Assembly (NCBI RefSeq): GCF_900115365.1
Contig: NZ_FOWD01000020.1
Location: 1 to 64,000 of the forward strand
Origin: Anaerocolumna aminovalerica
GTDB lineage: Bacteria; Bacillota; Clostridia; Lachnospirales; Lachnospiraceae
DNA: 64,000 nucleotides
Direction: 5' to 3'
The number at the start of each line of letters is the position of its first letter. The stretch's first letter is position 1. Under the pieces are notes generated by a model. The model searched no databases and had not been told where the DNA came from. It saw only the letters and a program-made list of their open reading frames with translations. Shown here one piece after another: positions 7,809 through 16,572 of the stretch. Position numbers and translations under genes: made by a program.

Positions 7809-10117
7809 TGAATCAGCTTGTAACAGGCAGTGAAAAAAGAAAATGGAGCTGGCAGCGTACAAAAAAAGTGGTGATGACCGTATTTTTAATACTGGGAATT
7901 GCTCTTTTTCTTGTATCCGCATTGGGAACGGTGGCATATGCCGCCGGACTGGTTGATGATACTGTGAAAGCCGGAAATGAATACAGCCGATACCCATTAA
8001 ATAATTACCAGCTTGATTTCTATGTGGATAACGGCTGGGACTGGCTTCCGTGGAACTGGCTGGACGGCATTGGAAAGCAGGTCATGTATGGGCTTTATGC
8101 CATTACCAATTTTATCTGGACGATCAGCCTGTACCTCTCCAACGCAACGGGCTATCTGGTGCAGGAAGCTTATTCGCTGGATTTTATCTCCGATACGGCG
8201 GATTCCATTGGAAAGAACATACAGACCATTGCCGGAGTGAGTACAAGCGGACTTTCCCCTGACGGCTTTTATAGCGGCTTTTTGCTGATTCTCATTTTAA
8301 TTGTGGGAATTTACGTTGCCTATACGGGGCTTATCAAACGGGAAACGACGAAAGCCATTCATGCCGTGATAAATTTTGTAGTGGTGTTTGTACTGTCGGC
8401 GGCATTTATCGCTTATGCGCCAGATTATATTGGGAAAATCAATGACTTTTCCTCTGACATCAGCAACGCCAGCTTATCCTTAGGAACCAAAATCGTCATG
8501 CCAGATTCGGAAAGTAAGGGAAAGGACAGCGTTGACCTTATCCGTGACAGCCTGTTTTCCATACAGGTGAAACAGCCGTGGCTTTTATTGCAGTTTGATA
8601 ATTCAGACAGTGCGGCAATTGGAGAAGAACGAATTGAAAGCCTGCTCTCTACCAGCCCTAACGCAAACAGCGGCAAGGACAGAGAAGAACTTGTGAAAGA
8701 AGAGATTGAGGATAAGGACAATACAAATCTCACCATCACAAAGACCATCAACCGCTTAGGTATGGTATTTTTCCTGTTCCTGTTTAATATAGGGATATCT
8801 GTTTTTGTATTTCTGCTGACTGGGATTCTGATTTTCTCACAGGTACTTTTTATTATTTATGCCATGTTCCTGCCTATCAGTTTCCTGTTGAGCATGATTC
8901 CAACCTTTGAGGGTATGTCAAGGCGTGCTATTACAAAACTATTTAACACTATTCTCACAAGGGCAGGAATTACACTGATTATTACCACGGCATTTAGCAT
9001 TTCCACCATGCTCTATACCCTGTCTACAGGATATCCATTCTTTCTAGTGGCATTTTTACAGATAGTCACTTTTGCCGGAATCTATTTTAAGCTGGGGGAT
9101 TTAATGAGTATGTTTTCCCTGCAAAGTGGCGATTCCCAAAGCGTAGGAAGACAGATAATGAGAAAACCCCGTATGCTTATGCAGGCTCATATGCACCGCT
9201 TGCAACATAAGCTGGGGCGTTCCGTGGCGGCAATGGGAAAAAGCCAGTATACCACAAAAAAGACAGGAACAGGTGCAGGAACTTCCAGAACAACGCAGGC
9301 AGACCATACCCGACCGGACAAGGAAGCTGCCAGCAGACCCGAGCAATCTTCTTTTGGGAAACATGCCGGAGAAGTAGCCGGAAAAGTGATGGATACCAAA
9401 GACCGGATTCGGGATACCGTAGGACAGCTAAAGGAGCAGGCAAAAGATATGCCCGTAAATACCAGATATGCCCTTTATCATGGAAGAATGCAGGTATCAG
9501 AGGGAATACAGGATTTTACCTCCGGCGTGACACAAACCAGGGCTTTCAGACAGGAAGAACGGGAGAATAAAGCCAAAAAACGGAGAAACACCATTGCACA
9601 GCGTCGGTCAGAAATGGAACGGGCAAGCCAACGGACAGCTTCTCATTCATTTGATTCAGGAAAGGCACCAAAAGCTGGCGGTTTGGTTCATGAAAGACCT
9701 ACTACTGCTCCAACCCGACAATCCCGTCCGATAGCTGACAGTCCGACACAAGCAACCAGACCAACCGTACAGCCAGAAACTGCCAGAACTACCACCCAAA
9801 GACCTGTTGTTTCTGCAAAAGGAGAACAACAAAGACTTGCCAAAGTACCCGACCATCAGGCTGACCGAACAGAGCGGCAGGCAGAAAGACAGGGTTCTTC
9901 TGAAAGACAATCCACACAAAGAGCCGCTTCTTCCGGTCAAAGGGAACGTACCTTCCCGGTGGAACGTCAAGTACAATCCATTGGTAGCACTGCTCCTGTT
10001 GAAAAACGGGTATTACGGCAATCTACTCAAAAGCGCAGATTTACTGTAAAACGAGAACCGAAAATAAAAGGTTCTACGATTCCTCCGACCAGCAGGAAGG
10101 AGGAATCAAAGCCATGA
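7805..10117 (+). CDS. Polytopic conjugation channel protein (Orf15, VirB6/TrbL-like)
   Basis: A 770-residue protein overlapping the orf16 stop (ATGATG at 7805-7810). An N-terminal membrane segment (about residues 18-42) resembles a signal anchor. Further segments lie at about residues 85-108, 155-175, 183-205 and 310-435. From about residue 455 to the end there is a long hydrophilic tail rich in Arg, Gln, Thr and Ser with repeated short QR/ER/TR stretches, as in Tn916 Orf15. The protein is the presumed integral channel component and docks with Orf16. It looks complete and overlaps orf14 by four bases. Confidence 0.9.
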   Translation: MMNQLVTGSEKRKWSWQRTKKVVMTVFLILGIALFLVSALGTVAYAAGLVDDTVKAGNEYSRYPLNNYQLDFYVDNGWDWLPWNWLDGIGKQVMYGLYAITNFIWTISLYLSNATGYLVQEAYSLDFISDTADSIGKNIQTIAGVSTSGLSPDGFYSGFLLILILIVGIYVAYTGLIKRETTKAIHAVINFVVVFVLSAAFIAYAPDYIGKINDFSSDISNASLSLGTKIVMPDSESKGKDSVDLIRDSLFSIQVKQPWLLLQFDNSDSAAIGEERIESLLSTSPNANSGKDREELVKEEIEDKDNTNLTITKTINRLGMVFFLFLFNIGISVFVFLLTGILIFSQVLFIIYAMFLPISFLLSMIPTFEGMSRRAITKLFNTILTRAGITLIITTAFSISTMLYTLSTGYPFFLVAFLQIVTFAGIYFKLGDLMSMFSLQSGDSQSVGRQIMRKPRMLMQAHMHRLQHKLGRSVAAMGKSQYTTKKTGTGAGTSRTTQADHTRPDKEAASRPEQSSFGKHAGEVAGKVMDTKDRIRDTVGQLKEQAKDMPVNTRYALYHGRMQVSEGIQDFTSGVTQTRAFRQEERENKAKKRRNTIAQRRSEMERASQRTASHSFDSGKAPKAGGLVHERPTTAPTRQSRPIADSPTQATRPTVQPETARTTTQRPVVSAKGEQQRLAKVPDHQADRTERQAERQGSSERQSTQRAASSGQRERTFPVERQVQSIGSTAPVEKRVLRQSTQKRRFTVKREPKIKGSTIPPTSRKEESKP

Positions 10118-11112
10118 GAGGAAAGCATATCCTGATTGCATTTTCCGGTGTCTTCCTCTTGATTTTCTCTCTCCTTTTACTGGTGGTGATTCTTTTTTCG
10201 GAGGAAGAAGACGGAGGATATGACCTGTCATATGGTGGTGCAAATGTGTCAGCGGAAGTGCTGGTACACAAACCAATGTTAGTAAAGTACGCCAGAGAAT
10301 ACGGTATAGAGGATTACGTCAATGTGCTGCTTGCAATCATACAGGTAGAATCCGGCGGTATGTTGGAGGACGTAATGCAGTCCTCGGAATCTATGGGCTT
10401 GCCACCAAACACGTTAAGTACAGAGGAATCCATCAAACAGGGGTGTAGGTATTTTGCTTCTCTGCTGGAATACACAAAAGAAAAGGGCTGCGACTTAAAT
10501 TCCGTTATCCAGTCTTATAACTATGGCGGCGGCTTTCTTGACTATGTGGCAAAGCGTGGAAAGAAATACACGTTTCAGCTGGCGGAGAATTATTCAAAGA
10601 TACAGTCGGACAGTGTGAAAGTTCCCTATTCCAATCCTATCGCTGTCCAGAAAAACGGCGGCTGGCGGTACAATTACGGAAATATGTTCTATGTATTGCT
10701 GGTATCGGAATACCTGACCATGGTGCAATTTGATGATGAAACGGTGCAGGCAGTCATGACGGAAGCCCTAAAATATGAGAGCTGGCAGTATGTTTACGGC
10801 GGTGCTTCTCCGACCACTTCTTTTGATTGCAGCGGTCTGGTTCAGTGGTGCTATGGAAAGGCTGGAATTTCCCTGCCACGAACCGCACAGGAGCAATACG
10901 ACGTGACCCAGCATATCCCTTTATCTGAAGCAAAGGCTGGGGATTTGGCCTTTTTTCATTCCACTTACGACGCAGGTACTTACATTACTCATACAGGGAT
11001 ATATCAAGGAAATAACCGCATGTTCCATGCCGGTGACCCAATCGGCTATGCCGATTTAACCAGTTCCTATTGGCAGCAACATTTAGTTGGTGCAGGAAGA
11101 ATCAAACGATAG
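10114..11112 (+). CDS. Bifunctional cell-wall hydrolase (Orf14: lysozyme-like plus NlpC/P60)
   Basis: A 332-residue secreted or membrane-anchored hydrolase that opens peptidoglycan for the conjugation channel. An N-terminal hydrophobic anchor (about residues 8-28) precedes a lysozyme-like muramidase domain (YGIEDYVNVLLAIIQVESGG, about residues 55-170). An NlpC/P60 endopeptidase domain follows, with catalytic Cys239 in FDCSGL and His293 in ITHTGIY. The ATG overlaps the end of orf15. All expected catalytic residues are present and the length fits Tn916 Orf14. Confidence 0.93.
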   Translation: MRGKHILIAFSGVFLLIFSLLLLVVILFSEEEDGGYDLSYGGANVSAEVLVHKPMLVKYAREYGIEDYVNVLLAIIQVESGGMLEDVMQSSESMGLPPNTLSTEESIKQGCRYFASLLEYTKEKGCDLNSVIQSYNYGGGFLDYVAKRGKKYTFQLAENYSKIQSDSVKVPYSNPIAVQKNGGWRYNYGNMFYVLLVSEYLTMVQFDDETVQAVMTEALKYESWQYVYGGASPTTSFDCSGLVQWCYGKAGISLPRTAQEQYDVTQHIPLSEAKAGDLAFFHSTYDAGTYITHTGIYQGNNRMFHAGDPIGYADLTSSYWQQHLVGAGRIKR

Positions 11113-11128
11113 AAAGGACGATACTTAT

Positions 11129-12034
11129 ATGGATTTAAGGAAAAATGACAGAAAGCCAAGGCAGGAAAAAGAAAAGAAAATACGCGTTTACAAAGTAAAC
11201 ACCCACAAGAAAACGGTCATAGCCTTATGGGTACTTCTGGTAGTTAGCTTCTGTTTTGCGGTCTATAAGAATTTCACCGCAATCGACATACACACCGTTC
11301 ATGAAACAAAGGTAATTGAGGAAAAAATTTTGGATACCCACAAGATAGAAAATTTCGTGGAGGATTTCGCCAAAGCCTATTATTCTTGGGAACAGACAGC
11401 GGTTTCTATTGATAACCGGAATGAAGCAATCAAGCATTACCTGACCGCAGAATTACAGGCACTCAATACCGATACAATCCGAAAGGACATTCCTGTTTCG
11501 GCTGCCGTCAACGAAGTACAGATTTGGTCTGTGGCGCAGGACGGAGAAAATCAGTTTAACGTGACCTATACGGTAGACCAGCTTATTACGGAGGGAGAAA
11601 ACAAAAAGACGGTACGTTCTGCTTATGAAGTGGTGGTTTATGTTGATGGCTCTGGAAATATGGTTATCACAAAGAATCCCACCATTTGTAGCGTACCTGA
11701 AAAATCCGGCTATGAACCAAAAGCAAAAGAAAGTGACGGAACCGTAGATGCAATAACGATTAATGAAATCAATGAGTTTTTAGCAACGTTTTTCAAGCTC
11801 TACCCCACCGCCACCGCAAAAGAATTGTCCTATTATGTGAATGACAGTGTATTAAAACCAATTGGGAAAGAGTATGTGTTCTCGGAGTTGATAAATCCAG
11901 TCTATAGCAGAAGCGGCAATCAAGTGTTGGTATCTATTTCTGTAAAATATCTTGACCAGAAGACAAAGGCAACGCAAATATCACAATTTGATTTGGTGTT
12001 GGAAAAGAACGGGAGTTGGAAAATTGTAAAATAA
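11129..12034 (+). CDS. tcpC: Conjugal transfer protein TcpC (Orf13)
   Basis: A 301-residue bitopic membrane protein. A basic N-terminus (MDLRKNDRKPRQEKEKKIR) is followed by one membrane segment at about residues 31-50 and an extracellular part that in TcpC/VirB8-type proteins consists of two NTF2-like domains. The start at 11129 is chosen because GAAAGGAC lies just upstream; a longer open frame from 11087 overlaps orf14 without a good ribosome site. It is the last gene of the transfer core; a strong hairpin follows. Confidence 0.88.
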   Translation: MDLRKNDRKPRQEKEKKIRVYKVNTHKKTVIALWVLLVVSFCFAVYKNFTAIDIHTVHETKVIEEKILDTHKIENFVEDFAKAYYSWEQTAVSIDNRNEAIKHYLTAELQALNTDTIRKDIPVSAAVNEVQIWSVAQDGENQFNVTYTVDQLITEGENKKTVRSAYEVVVYVDGSGNMVITKNPTICSVPEKSGYEPKAKESDGTVDAITINEINEFLATFFKLYPTATAKELSYYVNDSVLKPIGKEYVFSELINPVYSRSGNQVLVSISVKYLDQKTKATQISQFDLVLEKNGSWKIVK

Positions 12035-12073
12035 AAATAACTAGAAGGGATTCTTTTATTTAATCAGCTTAAA

Positions 12074-12108
12074 ATTAGTGGGAAGACTGTTGTATCCTTC
12101 CCACTAAT
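12074..12108. terminator. Bidirectional terminator between transfer operon and cargo
   Basis: ATTAGTGGGAAG (12074-12085) pairs perfectly with CTTCCCACTAAT (12097-12108). It lies between the convergent orf13 and the minus-strand DUF6809-like gene and marks the boundary of the Tn916 backbone and the AT-rich cargo. Confidence 0.75.
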
Positions 12109-12118
12109 AAAAGCTATT

Positions 12119-12415
12119 TCAGTCATTGTAAATTTCTTCTGTTTCCTTTATTATATCCATAGCCAATAGCACTCCAATTGTAAACGCATAAGAAAAAAGA
12201 TTATCTTCCTCGCTGGTGGATAGTTCCATATGCAATTGCGATAATTCCTGAAATCTTTCACAATCGTCCAATGACATTTTCGATATAAAATAGCGTTCTT
12301 CCTCTTCTATCTTACTTAGCAATTCATTGTACTTTTCACTGTGAGAACCGTGTCGTTCCCATGGGATAATATTACCGTTATAAAGATCATGCAAAATCCG
12401 TTTCTTAAAAAGCAT
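12119..12415 (-). CDS. Small DUF6809-like helical protein
   Basis: A 98-residue acidic, mostly helical protein starting at an ATG with AGGAGGAATT upstream. The pattern LHDLYNGNIIPWER, then a long charged helix, then FSYAFTIGVLLAMDII near the end, resembles DUF6809 proteins that are common on clostridial mobile elements and often lie next to XRE regulators. Function is unknown. It is the second gene of a two-gene minus-strand operon behind the XRE operator region. Confidence 0.6.
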   Translation of the reverse strand: MLFKKRILHDLYNGNIIPWERHGSHSEKYNELLSKIEEEERYFISKMSLDDCERFQELSQLHMELSTSEEDNLFSYAFTIGVLLAMDIIKETEEIYND

Positions 12416-12437
12416 AATTTAATTCCTCCTGTTCTCT

Positions 12438-12749
12438 TCAATCAAAATGATGTATAAGTTCCTCAATAATATCTTCTTTATGTCCGTCTTCCCATTGGGC
12501 AATTAGCATTTGTATAAACATTGCTTCTGTTAAATTTTCCATATAATTATCTTTCCTGTGAACCATCAAAAATACCAGCATAATTTCATACATAGATTCT
12601 TTTGCAAGTTTTTTTAGTATATCCTGCATCGTTTGTATATTAATGTTTTCACAGTCAGGTGTACAAATTATATGCCACCAGCCAGGATAATCCTCAATCC
12701 ATTTTAAAAATCTAATTGTTTGCTTATCCCTTTCATTTTCTTTAGCCAT
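12438..12749 (-). CDS. Small hypothetical protein, first gene of divergent operon
   Basis: A 103-residue protein starting at ATG 12749 behind AAGGAGGGAT; the longer frame from 12782 starts inside the operator repeats and is less likely. The sequence is acidic at the C-terminus and contains the aromatic stretch DYPGWWHIIC. I do not recognise a family. It is divergent from the XRE gene and its promoter must overlap the palindromes at 12777-12845, so it is probably controlled by that regulator. Confidence 0.6.
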   Translation of the reverse strand: MAKENERDKQTIRFLKWIEDYPGWWHIICTPDCENINIQTMQDILKKLAKESMYEIMLVFLMVHRKDNYMENLTEAMFIQMLIAQWEDGHKEDIIEELIHHFD

Positions 12750-12776
12750 ATAATATCCCTCCTTTCTATCACTTTC

Positions 12777-12845
12777 TATCACTTTCTAGTGATAATTTTA
12801 CCACTAAACCGTGATACAATCAAGAAAAAATCACTATAAAGTGAT
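12777..12845. promoter_or_regulatory. Divergent operator region with TATCAC/GTGATA palindromes
   Basis: TATCAC-N6-GTGATA (12777-12794) is a perfect palindrome, and ATCAC-N6-GTGAT (12830-12845) is a second copy. A weaker copy lies at about 12801-12816, and an extra TATCACTTTC half-repeat starts at 12767. They sit between the minus-strand operon and the XRE gene and are the likely binding sites of that repressor. Confidence 0.7.
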
Positions 12846-12864
12846 AATCGAGGAGGTATCTGTT

Positions 12865-13134
12865 ATGACAAAGATTATTCAAGATGTTAATTTAGGTACC
12901 AATATACAAAGGTTCCGAAAAGAAAAAGGGCTAACACAAGAACAAATGTGTGCAAAATTAGAGTTAAGCGGAAGACCTATGATACAGTCTACATATGCTC
13001 AAATAGAAACTGGCGTTCGTAATATATTTACAAGTGATCTAATTGCTATTACCAGAATATTGGGCGTTAACTTTAATGAGATGTTTAGTGGATTGGAACC
13101 AATAAACAAATACGAAATAGAAAGTCAGGATTAA
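12865..13134 (+). CDS. XRE-family transcriptional regulator of the small cargo operon
   Basis: An 89-residue protein with a single Cro/C1-type helix-turn-helix (about residues 13-70: IQRFRKEKGLTQEQMCAKL). ATG 12865 is chosen because AGGAGGTATC is correctly placed; the longer frame from 12811 has none and would overlap the operators. Palindromes just upstream suggest autoregulation and control of the divergent operon. Its position corresponds roughly to where Tn916 carries its own XRE regulator (orf9), but strand and sequence context differ. Confidence 0.8.
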   Translation: MTKIIQDVNLGTNIQRFRKEKGLTQEQMCAKLELSGRPMIQSTYAQIETGVRNIFTSDLIAITRILGVNFNEMFSGLEPINKYEIESQD

Positions 13135-13201
13135 CCATTTTCTTCACTTTTTACTTCATCTACAAAAATCTTTCTTACAAATAGTTATAAAATAATAAAA
13201 A

Positions 13202-13252
13202 AATAACGGGTTACTACATACGATTTTTATATGTAACCCGTTATTTTTTTAT
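13202..13252 (+). terminator. Terminator after XRE gene
   Basis: AATAACGGGTTAC (13202-13214) pairs perfectly with GTAACCCGTTATT (13233-13245), followed by T-rich sequence. It closes the XRE transcript. The rest of the 13135-13437 gap is very AT-rich and probably contains the sigma gene promoter, which I could not assign confidently. Confidence 0.75.
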
Positions 13253-13437
13253 TATATTTCCATATTGGTTGTATTTTTTATTGTACTAAACCATTTGTAT
13301 AATACTTTTAGTTTCTTATAATTTAATGTATAATATTGTTATATTTTAGAATCAGTATTAAGAAATTATGTAAAGGTGTAAGTATAATTTTTGATAGAGA
13401 AAATTGATAAAGCTTATGGTTTTAAAGGGGGTACATA

Positions 13438-13992
13438 ATGCTGACTTTTTATTTAAGTGTTATAGATACAGAGGAAGATAAAATAAAATTTGAATTGATA
13501 TATGAGCAGTATGGTAAATTAATGTTTTATATAGCAAATCAAATTTTAAAAGATAACTTTTTAGCGGAAGATGCGGTACACGATTCATTTATTAAAATAA
13601 TAGAGAATTTAGATAAGATCCAAGATGTGAATTGTCACAAAACAAAGAGCTTTATTGTTATTATTGTGAAGAATCATGCAATTAACATGTACAATAATCG
13701 TAAAAGAAAATTCTGTGTTTCTCTTGATGAAGTACAGCATATACTTTTTAAAGACTTTGATGATTCTGTTTTAGAAAACGGTGATGAAAATAATATAAAT
13801 AATTTAGGTGACATAGGTAAAGCAATTGTGCAATTACCCGCGATGTACAAAGATGTCATGATTCTAAAATTTGTACATGAATTAGCGAATAAGGAAATTG
13901 CGGCTTTACTGAATATTAATGAAGCTACTGTACGCAAGCGTATAGAACGTGCGAAACAAAAAATTCAAGCTTCATTAGAAAAGGAGAATTGA
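13438..13992 (+). CDS. ECF-like sigma-70 family factor of the cargo module
   Basis: A 184-residue sigma factor with region 2 (about residues 20-85: FELIYEQYGKLMFYIANQIL, then AEDAVHDSFIKI) and region 4 (about 125-180: LPAMYKDVMILKFVHELANKEIAALL, then EATVRKRIERAKQKI). It lacks the long regions of a housekeeping sigma factor. The ATG follows AAAGGGGGT. The next gene, two bases after its stop, encodes a membrane protein of anti-sigma type, so the pair is probably a sigma/anti-sigma switch that transcribes the secreted cargo downstream. The genes are AT-rich compared with the transfer core. Confidence 0.85.
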   Translation: MLTFYLSVIDTEEDKIKFELIYEQYGKLMFYIANQILKDNFLAEDAVHDSFIKIIENLDKIQDVNCHKTKSFIVIIVKNHAINMYNNRKRKFCVSLDEVQHILFKDFDDSVLENGDENNINNLGDIGKAIVQLPAMYKDVMILKFVHELANKEIAALLNINEATVRKRIERAKQKIQASLEKEN

Positions 13993-13993
13993 A

Positions 13994-14659
13994 ATGTCTT
14001 ATAGTTTTGACGATGATAAATTGAAAGAAGCTGTAAAGAAAGTTGATGAATATTATATTAATTCTCTTCCAAGGAATGATGATATTGAATATCAGTTTTC
14101 TAAAAGATTTCAAAGGAGAATGAAAAAACTTATAAAACAAAGTATGAAAAAAGAAAATTCTGTAAGAACAACTTTTATAAACAAACGGATAGCAGTTGTT
14201 TTCTTAAGCATCTTTATACTGCTTGCCTCTTCTATGAATGTATCTGCTGTTCGAAGGGCAGTTTTTGAATTTATATCCTATGTATATGAAAAATACACGG
14301 AAATAATATTTGATAATTCTAAACCTATTACAAAAGGTGAATTTACACCATTTACACCTTCCTATATTCCAGAGGGCTTTACGATTAACTTAGAAGATTT
14401 GGATGGTAGTGTGTATCTGGAATATATAAAAAGTGATGATTATATTATATACGAACAAAAAAATAAGGAAGATGTTACCAGACATATAAATACAGAAGGT
14501 ATTGAAGTTGAGGACACAGAAATAAATGGGCAGCCAGCAATATATTACTCTAATTATGGAGTACAAAATCTGATCTGGCATGATGAGTTATATATGTACT
14601 CCATCTTTTCAACACTAAATAAGGAAGAAGTTTTTCGAATTGCAATGAGCATTCAGTAA
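13994..14659 (+). CDS. Membrane anti-sigma-like protein with DUF4367 domain
   Basis: A 221-residue protein starting two bases after the sigma gene stop with AAGGAG overlapping that stop, so the two are translationally coupled. A basic cytoplasmic N-terminal part (residues 1-58) precedes one membrane segment (about 60-78). The extracellular part includes FTPFTPSYIPEGF, followed by alternating beta-type sequence, typical of DUF4367. Such proteins are commonly the anti-sigma partners of clostridial ECF factors. The role is inferred from position and architecture. Confidence 0.75.
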   Translation: MSYSFDDDKLKEAVKKVDEYYINSLPRNDDIEYQFSKRFQRRMKKLIKQSMKKENSVRTTFINKRIAVVFLSIFILLASSMNVSAVRRAVFEFISYVYEKYTEIIFDNSKPITKGEFTPFTPSYIPEGFTINLEDLDGSVYLEYIKSDDYIIYEQKNKEDVTRHINTEGIEVEDTEINGQPAIYYSNYGVQNLIWHDELYMYSIFSTLNKEEVFRIAMSIQ

Positions 14660-14832
14660 TAAAACATAAAAAAATAGAAATTACTCCCTCTTTTTTGTCA
14701 CAATACCCCTCTCTCATTTGTTTTTATATGTATAAGAGCAGATGAAAGGGGTGATTCCATTGGTTTAAATATTTACTTTTATAATACAGAAACGATTGCA
14801 AGGAAACTATTGGATAAAAAGGAGGGAATTTT

Positions 14833-16293
14833 ATGAACATAAAACGATTATTAGGTTGTATATTAGCCGTGTGTATGGTATTTAACACATCTGTTGCTGC
14901 TTATGCTGCAAGTGCCACGGTTCTCCAAGGAGATACGGATAGTGCCAGCGATGTTGAGGAATTTGAAAAACAATTAAAAGCTAATGGATATAGTGTTACA
15001 TATAAAGGTTTTAGAGGTAATAGGACGAGCAGCAGTACGAAAGCTACGGGAGCAAATTTAAAAACTGCGAGTACGAGTGGAAACGATGTAATTTATTGGA
15101 GTAGTCATGGCAGTAGTACACCAAGCTTAAATGTGATTAATGGGCCATCGTTCAAGACATTGGATTATTTCAATCCAACCTCTTCATCACCATTAAAGAT
15201 TGCTATTTTTGCGGCATGCTATCAGCTTGATGGAAATTCAAACCGTGTATCTTTCGCAAATAAAATGCGTAACTCAAAAGTTCGAGTCATAGCTGGTTAT
15301 CATGAACAAGCACCTTCTTCGCAAGATAAAACGCTTGTGGATCATTTTTTTGTAGCAGTTAAAGATGGTAATTCAGTACGTTACTCATGGGAAGCGGCGA
15401 ATGTCGAGGTTGGAAAAAGCGGTTCGTGGATAGTACTTGCCTATAAAGACGGGTATAATGAATACTATCGAATGCCGGGATTTAAGAATGAACGTAATAG
15501 CGAATATCCAACACCTACATCATCTACACCTATTTATCGTTACTGGGGGTTATCTAATCCGGCGGCTGAAGTTAAAGCAGTTATGCCTTCCGGTGATAAA
15601 GCATCTGAATACTTGAGTGAGGGTGTTCCTTTAAAAATTGTACCAATCAGTGACGAACCTAAAATTGGAGCAGATGATATTAAAAATATAATGCCAGACG
15701 TTACCATTGCTTCTTCAAATGATTCTCAAAGAATTACAGTTCGCGAGCCAAATGATATAGCTATAGGTAATGTAAATGAGGCAAATACTATTGCTCGTGA
15801 ATTATTATCTAATCAGCTTAACCTTGGTAACGTTGTAGATAATTCTCTTGTAGAAGAATATCTGGTTAAGTGCGCTGAAATTAAGGAGGATGGTACAGAC
15901 GGTCCAAGTGAAGTTATATCAAAACGTATTACATACAATAATTCTGCCTATGGTATACCTATTGAGGGAAATATGGTATCCGTTGGAGTAGACAATGATG
16001 GCGTTTACGATATTATTGACTCTTGGAGAGATATTCAGCCGGTGTCCGAGATAGCTGGATCTGATTATAGTCGAAGCCAGAAGTATACTTATTCAGATGT
16101 GATATTAAGCGCAGAAGAATATTTAAAATCTGAAGGAAAAGAAATAAATGATATAGAAGATAGTGGATTGATTTATGTTAAAAATGATATTGGAGAATAT
16201 GAACTCTCCTATTCTATAGAATATACAAATGGACTTCAATTACATGTAAGTCTTTCTGATTTGGCTGTAACAGAGATTTCCTCTGGTAAGTAG
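14833..16293 (+). CDS. Secreted caspase-like (clan CD, DUF6345-like) protein
   Basis: A 486-residue exported protein. A signal peptide is visible (basic MNIKRLL, hydrophobic core, AYA cleavage site near residue 25). Residues about 30-220 look like a caspase fold: a beta strand then His in DVIYWSSHGS (His92) and another strand then Cys in IAIFAACYQLDG (Cys129). The spacing and the strand-HG/strand-C pattern are those of clan CD cysteine peptidases. The remaining 260 residues are hydrophilic, with no membrane anchor or LPxTG. It follows the sigma/anti-sigma genes and precedes a lipoprotein gene. Catalytic activity is inferred; a degenerate non-catalytic member is possible. Confidence 0.65.
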   Translation: MNIKRLLGCILAVCMVFNTSVAAYAASATVLQGDTDSASDVEEFEKQLKANGYSVTYKGFRGNRTSSSTKATGANLKTASTSGNDVIYWSSHGSSTPSLNVINGPSFKTLDYFNPTSSSPLKIAIFAACYQLDGNSNRVSFANKMRNSKVRVIAGYHEQAPSSQDKTLVDHFFVAVKDGNSVRYSWEAANVEVGKSGSWIVLAYKDGYNEYYRMPGFKNERNSEYPTPTSSTPIYRYWGLSNPAAEVKAVMPSGDKASEYLSEGVPLKIVPISDEPKIGADDIKNIMPDVTIASSNDSQRITVREPNDIAIGNVNEANTIARELLSNQLNLGNVVDNSLVEEYLVKCAEIKEDGTDGPSEVISKRITYNNSAYGIPIEGNMVSVGVDNDGVYDIIDSWRDIQPVSEIAGSDYSRSQKYTYSDVILSAEEYLKSEGKEINDIEDSGLIYVKNDIGEYELSYSIEYTNGLQLHVSLSDLAVTEISSGK

Positions 16294-16367
16294 AGCTATA
16301 ATATGTACAGGACAAAAGGTATCTATGACAAATGCGGCTAGAAACTGCTGATTAAGGCTTGTTTTAG

Positions 16368-16402
16368 AATCCGCAAATGGCTGGTTTAGTCATTTGCGGA
16401 TT
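16368..16402. terminator. Perfect hairpin downstream of caspase-like gene
   Basis: AATCCGCAAATG (16368-16379) pairs perfectly with CATTTGCGGATT (16391-16402). There is no T-run, so it is either a weak terminator or an mRNA-stabilising structure. The remaining gap to 16572 is AT-rich without other clear signals. Confidence 0.5.
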
Positions 16403-16572
16403 AAACAGAGAAAATGAAAAAAGTACAGTTTCTAATACTTAGCCAAATAAGGTTTTAATTAGTATAAGCTTATCAGTTTTTCATATATTAAATTGGAGGA
16501 ACTGTGGTTATATTTTTAATAAAGGCAGCATTTTTAATTACTTAAATTTAATTGAAATGAGGAAATATCATT

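Noticed and set aside
12767-12845. CRISPR-like short repeats TATCACTTTC
   Set aside because: Two short tandem units within a palindromic operator; spacing and length do not fit CRISPR.
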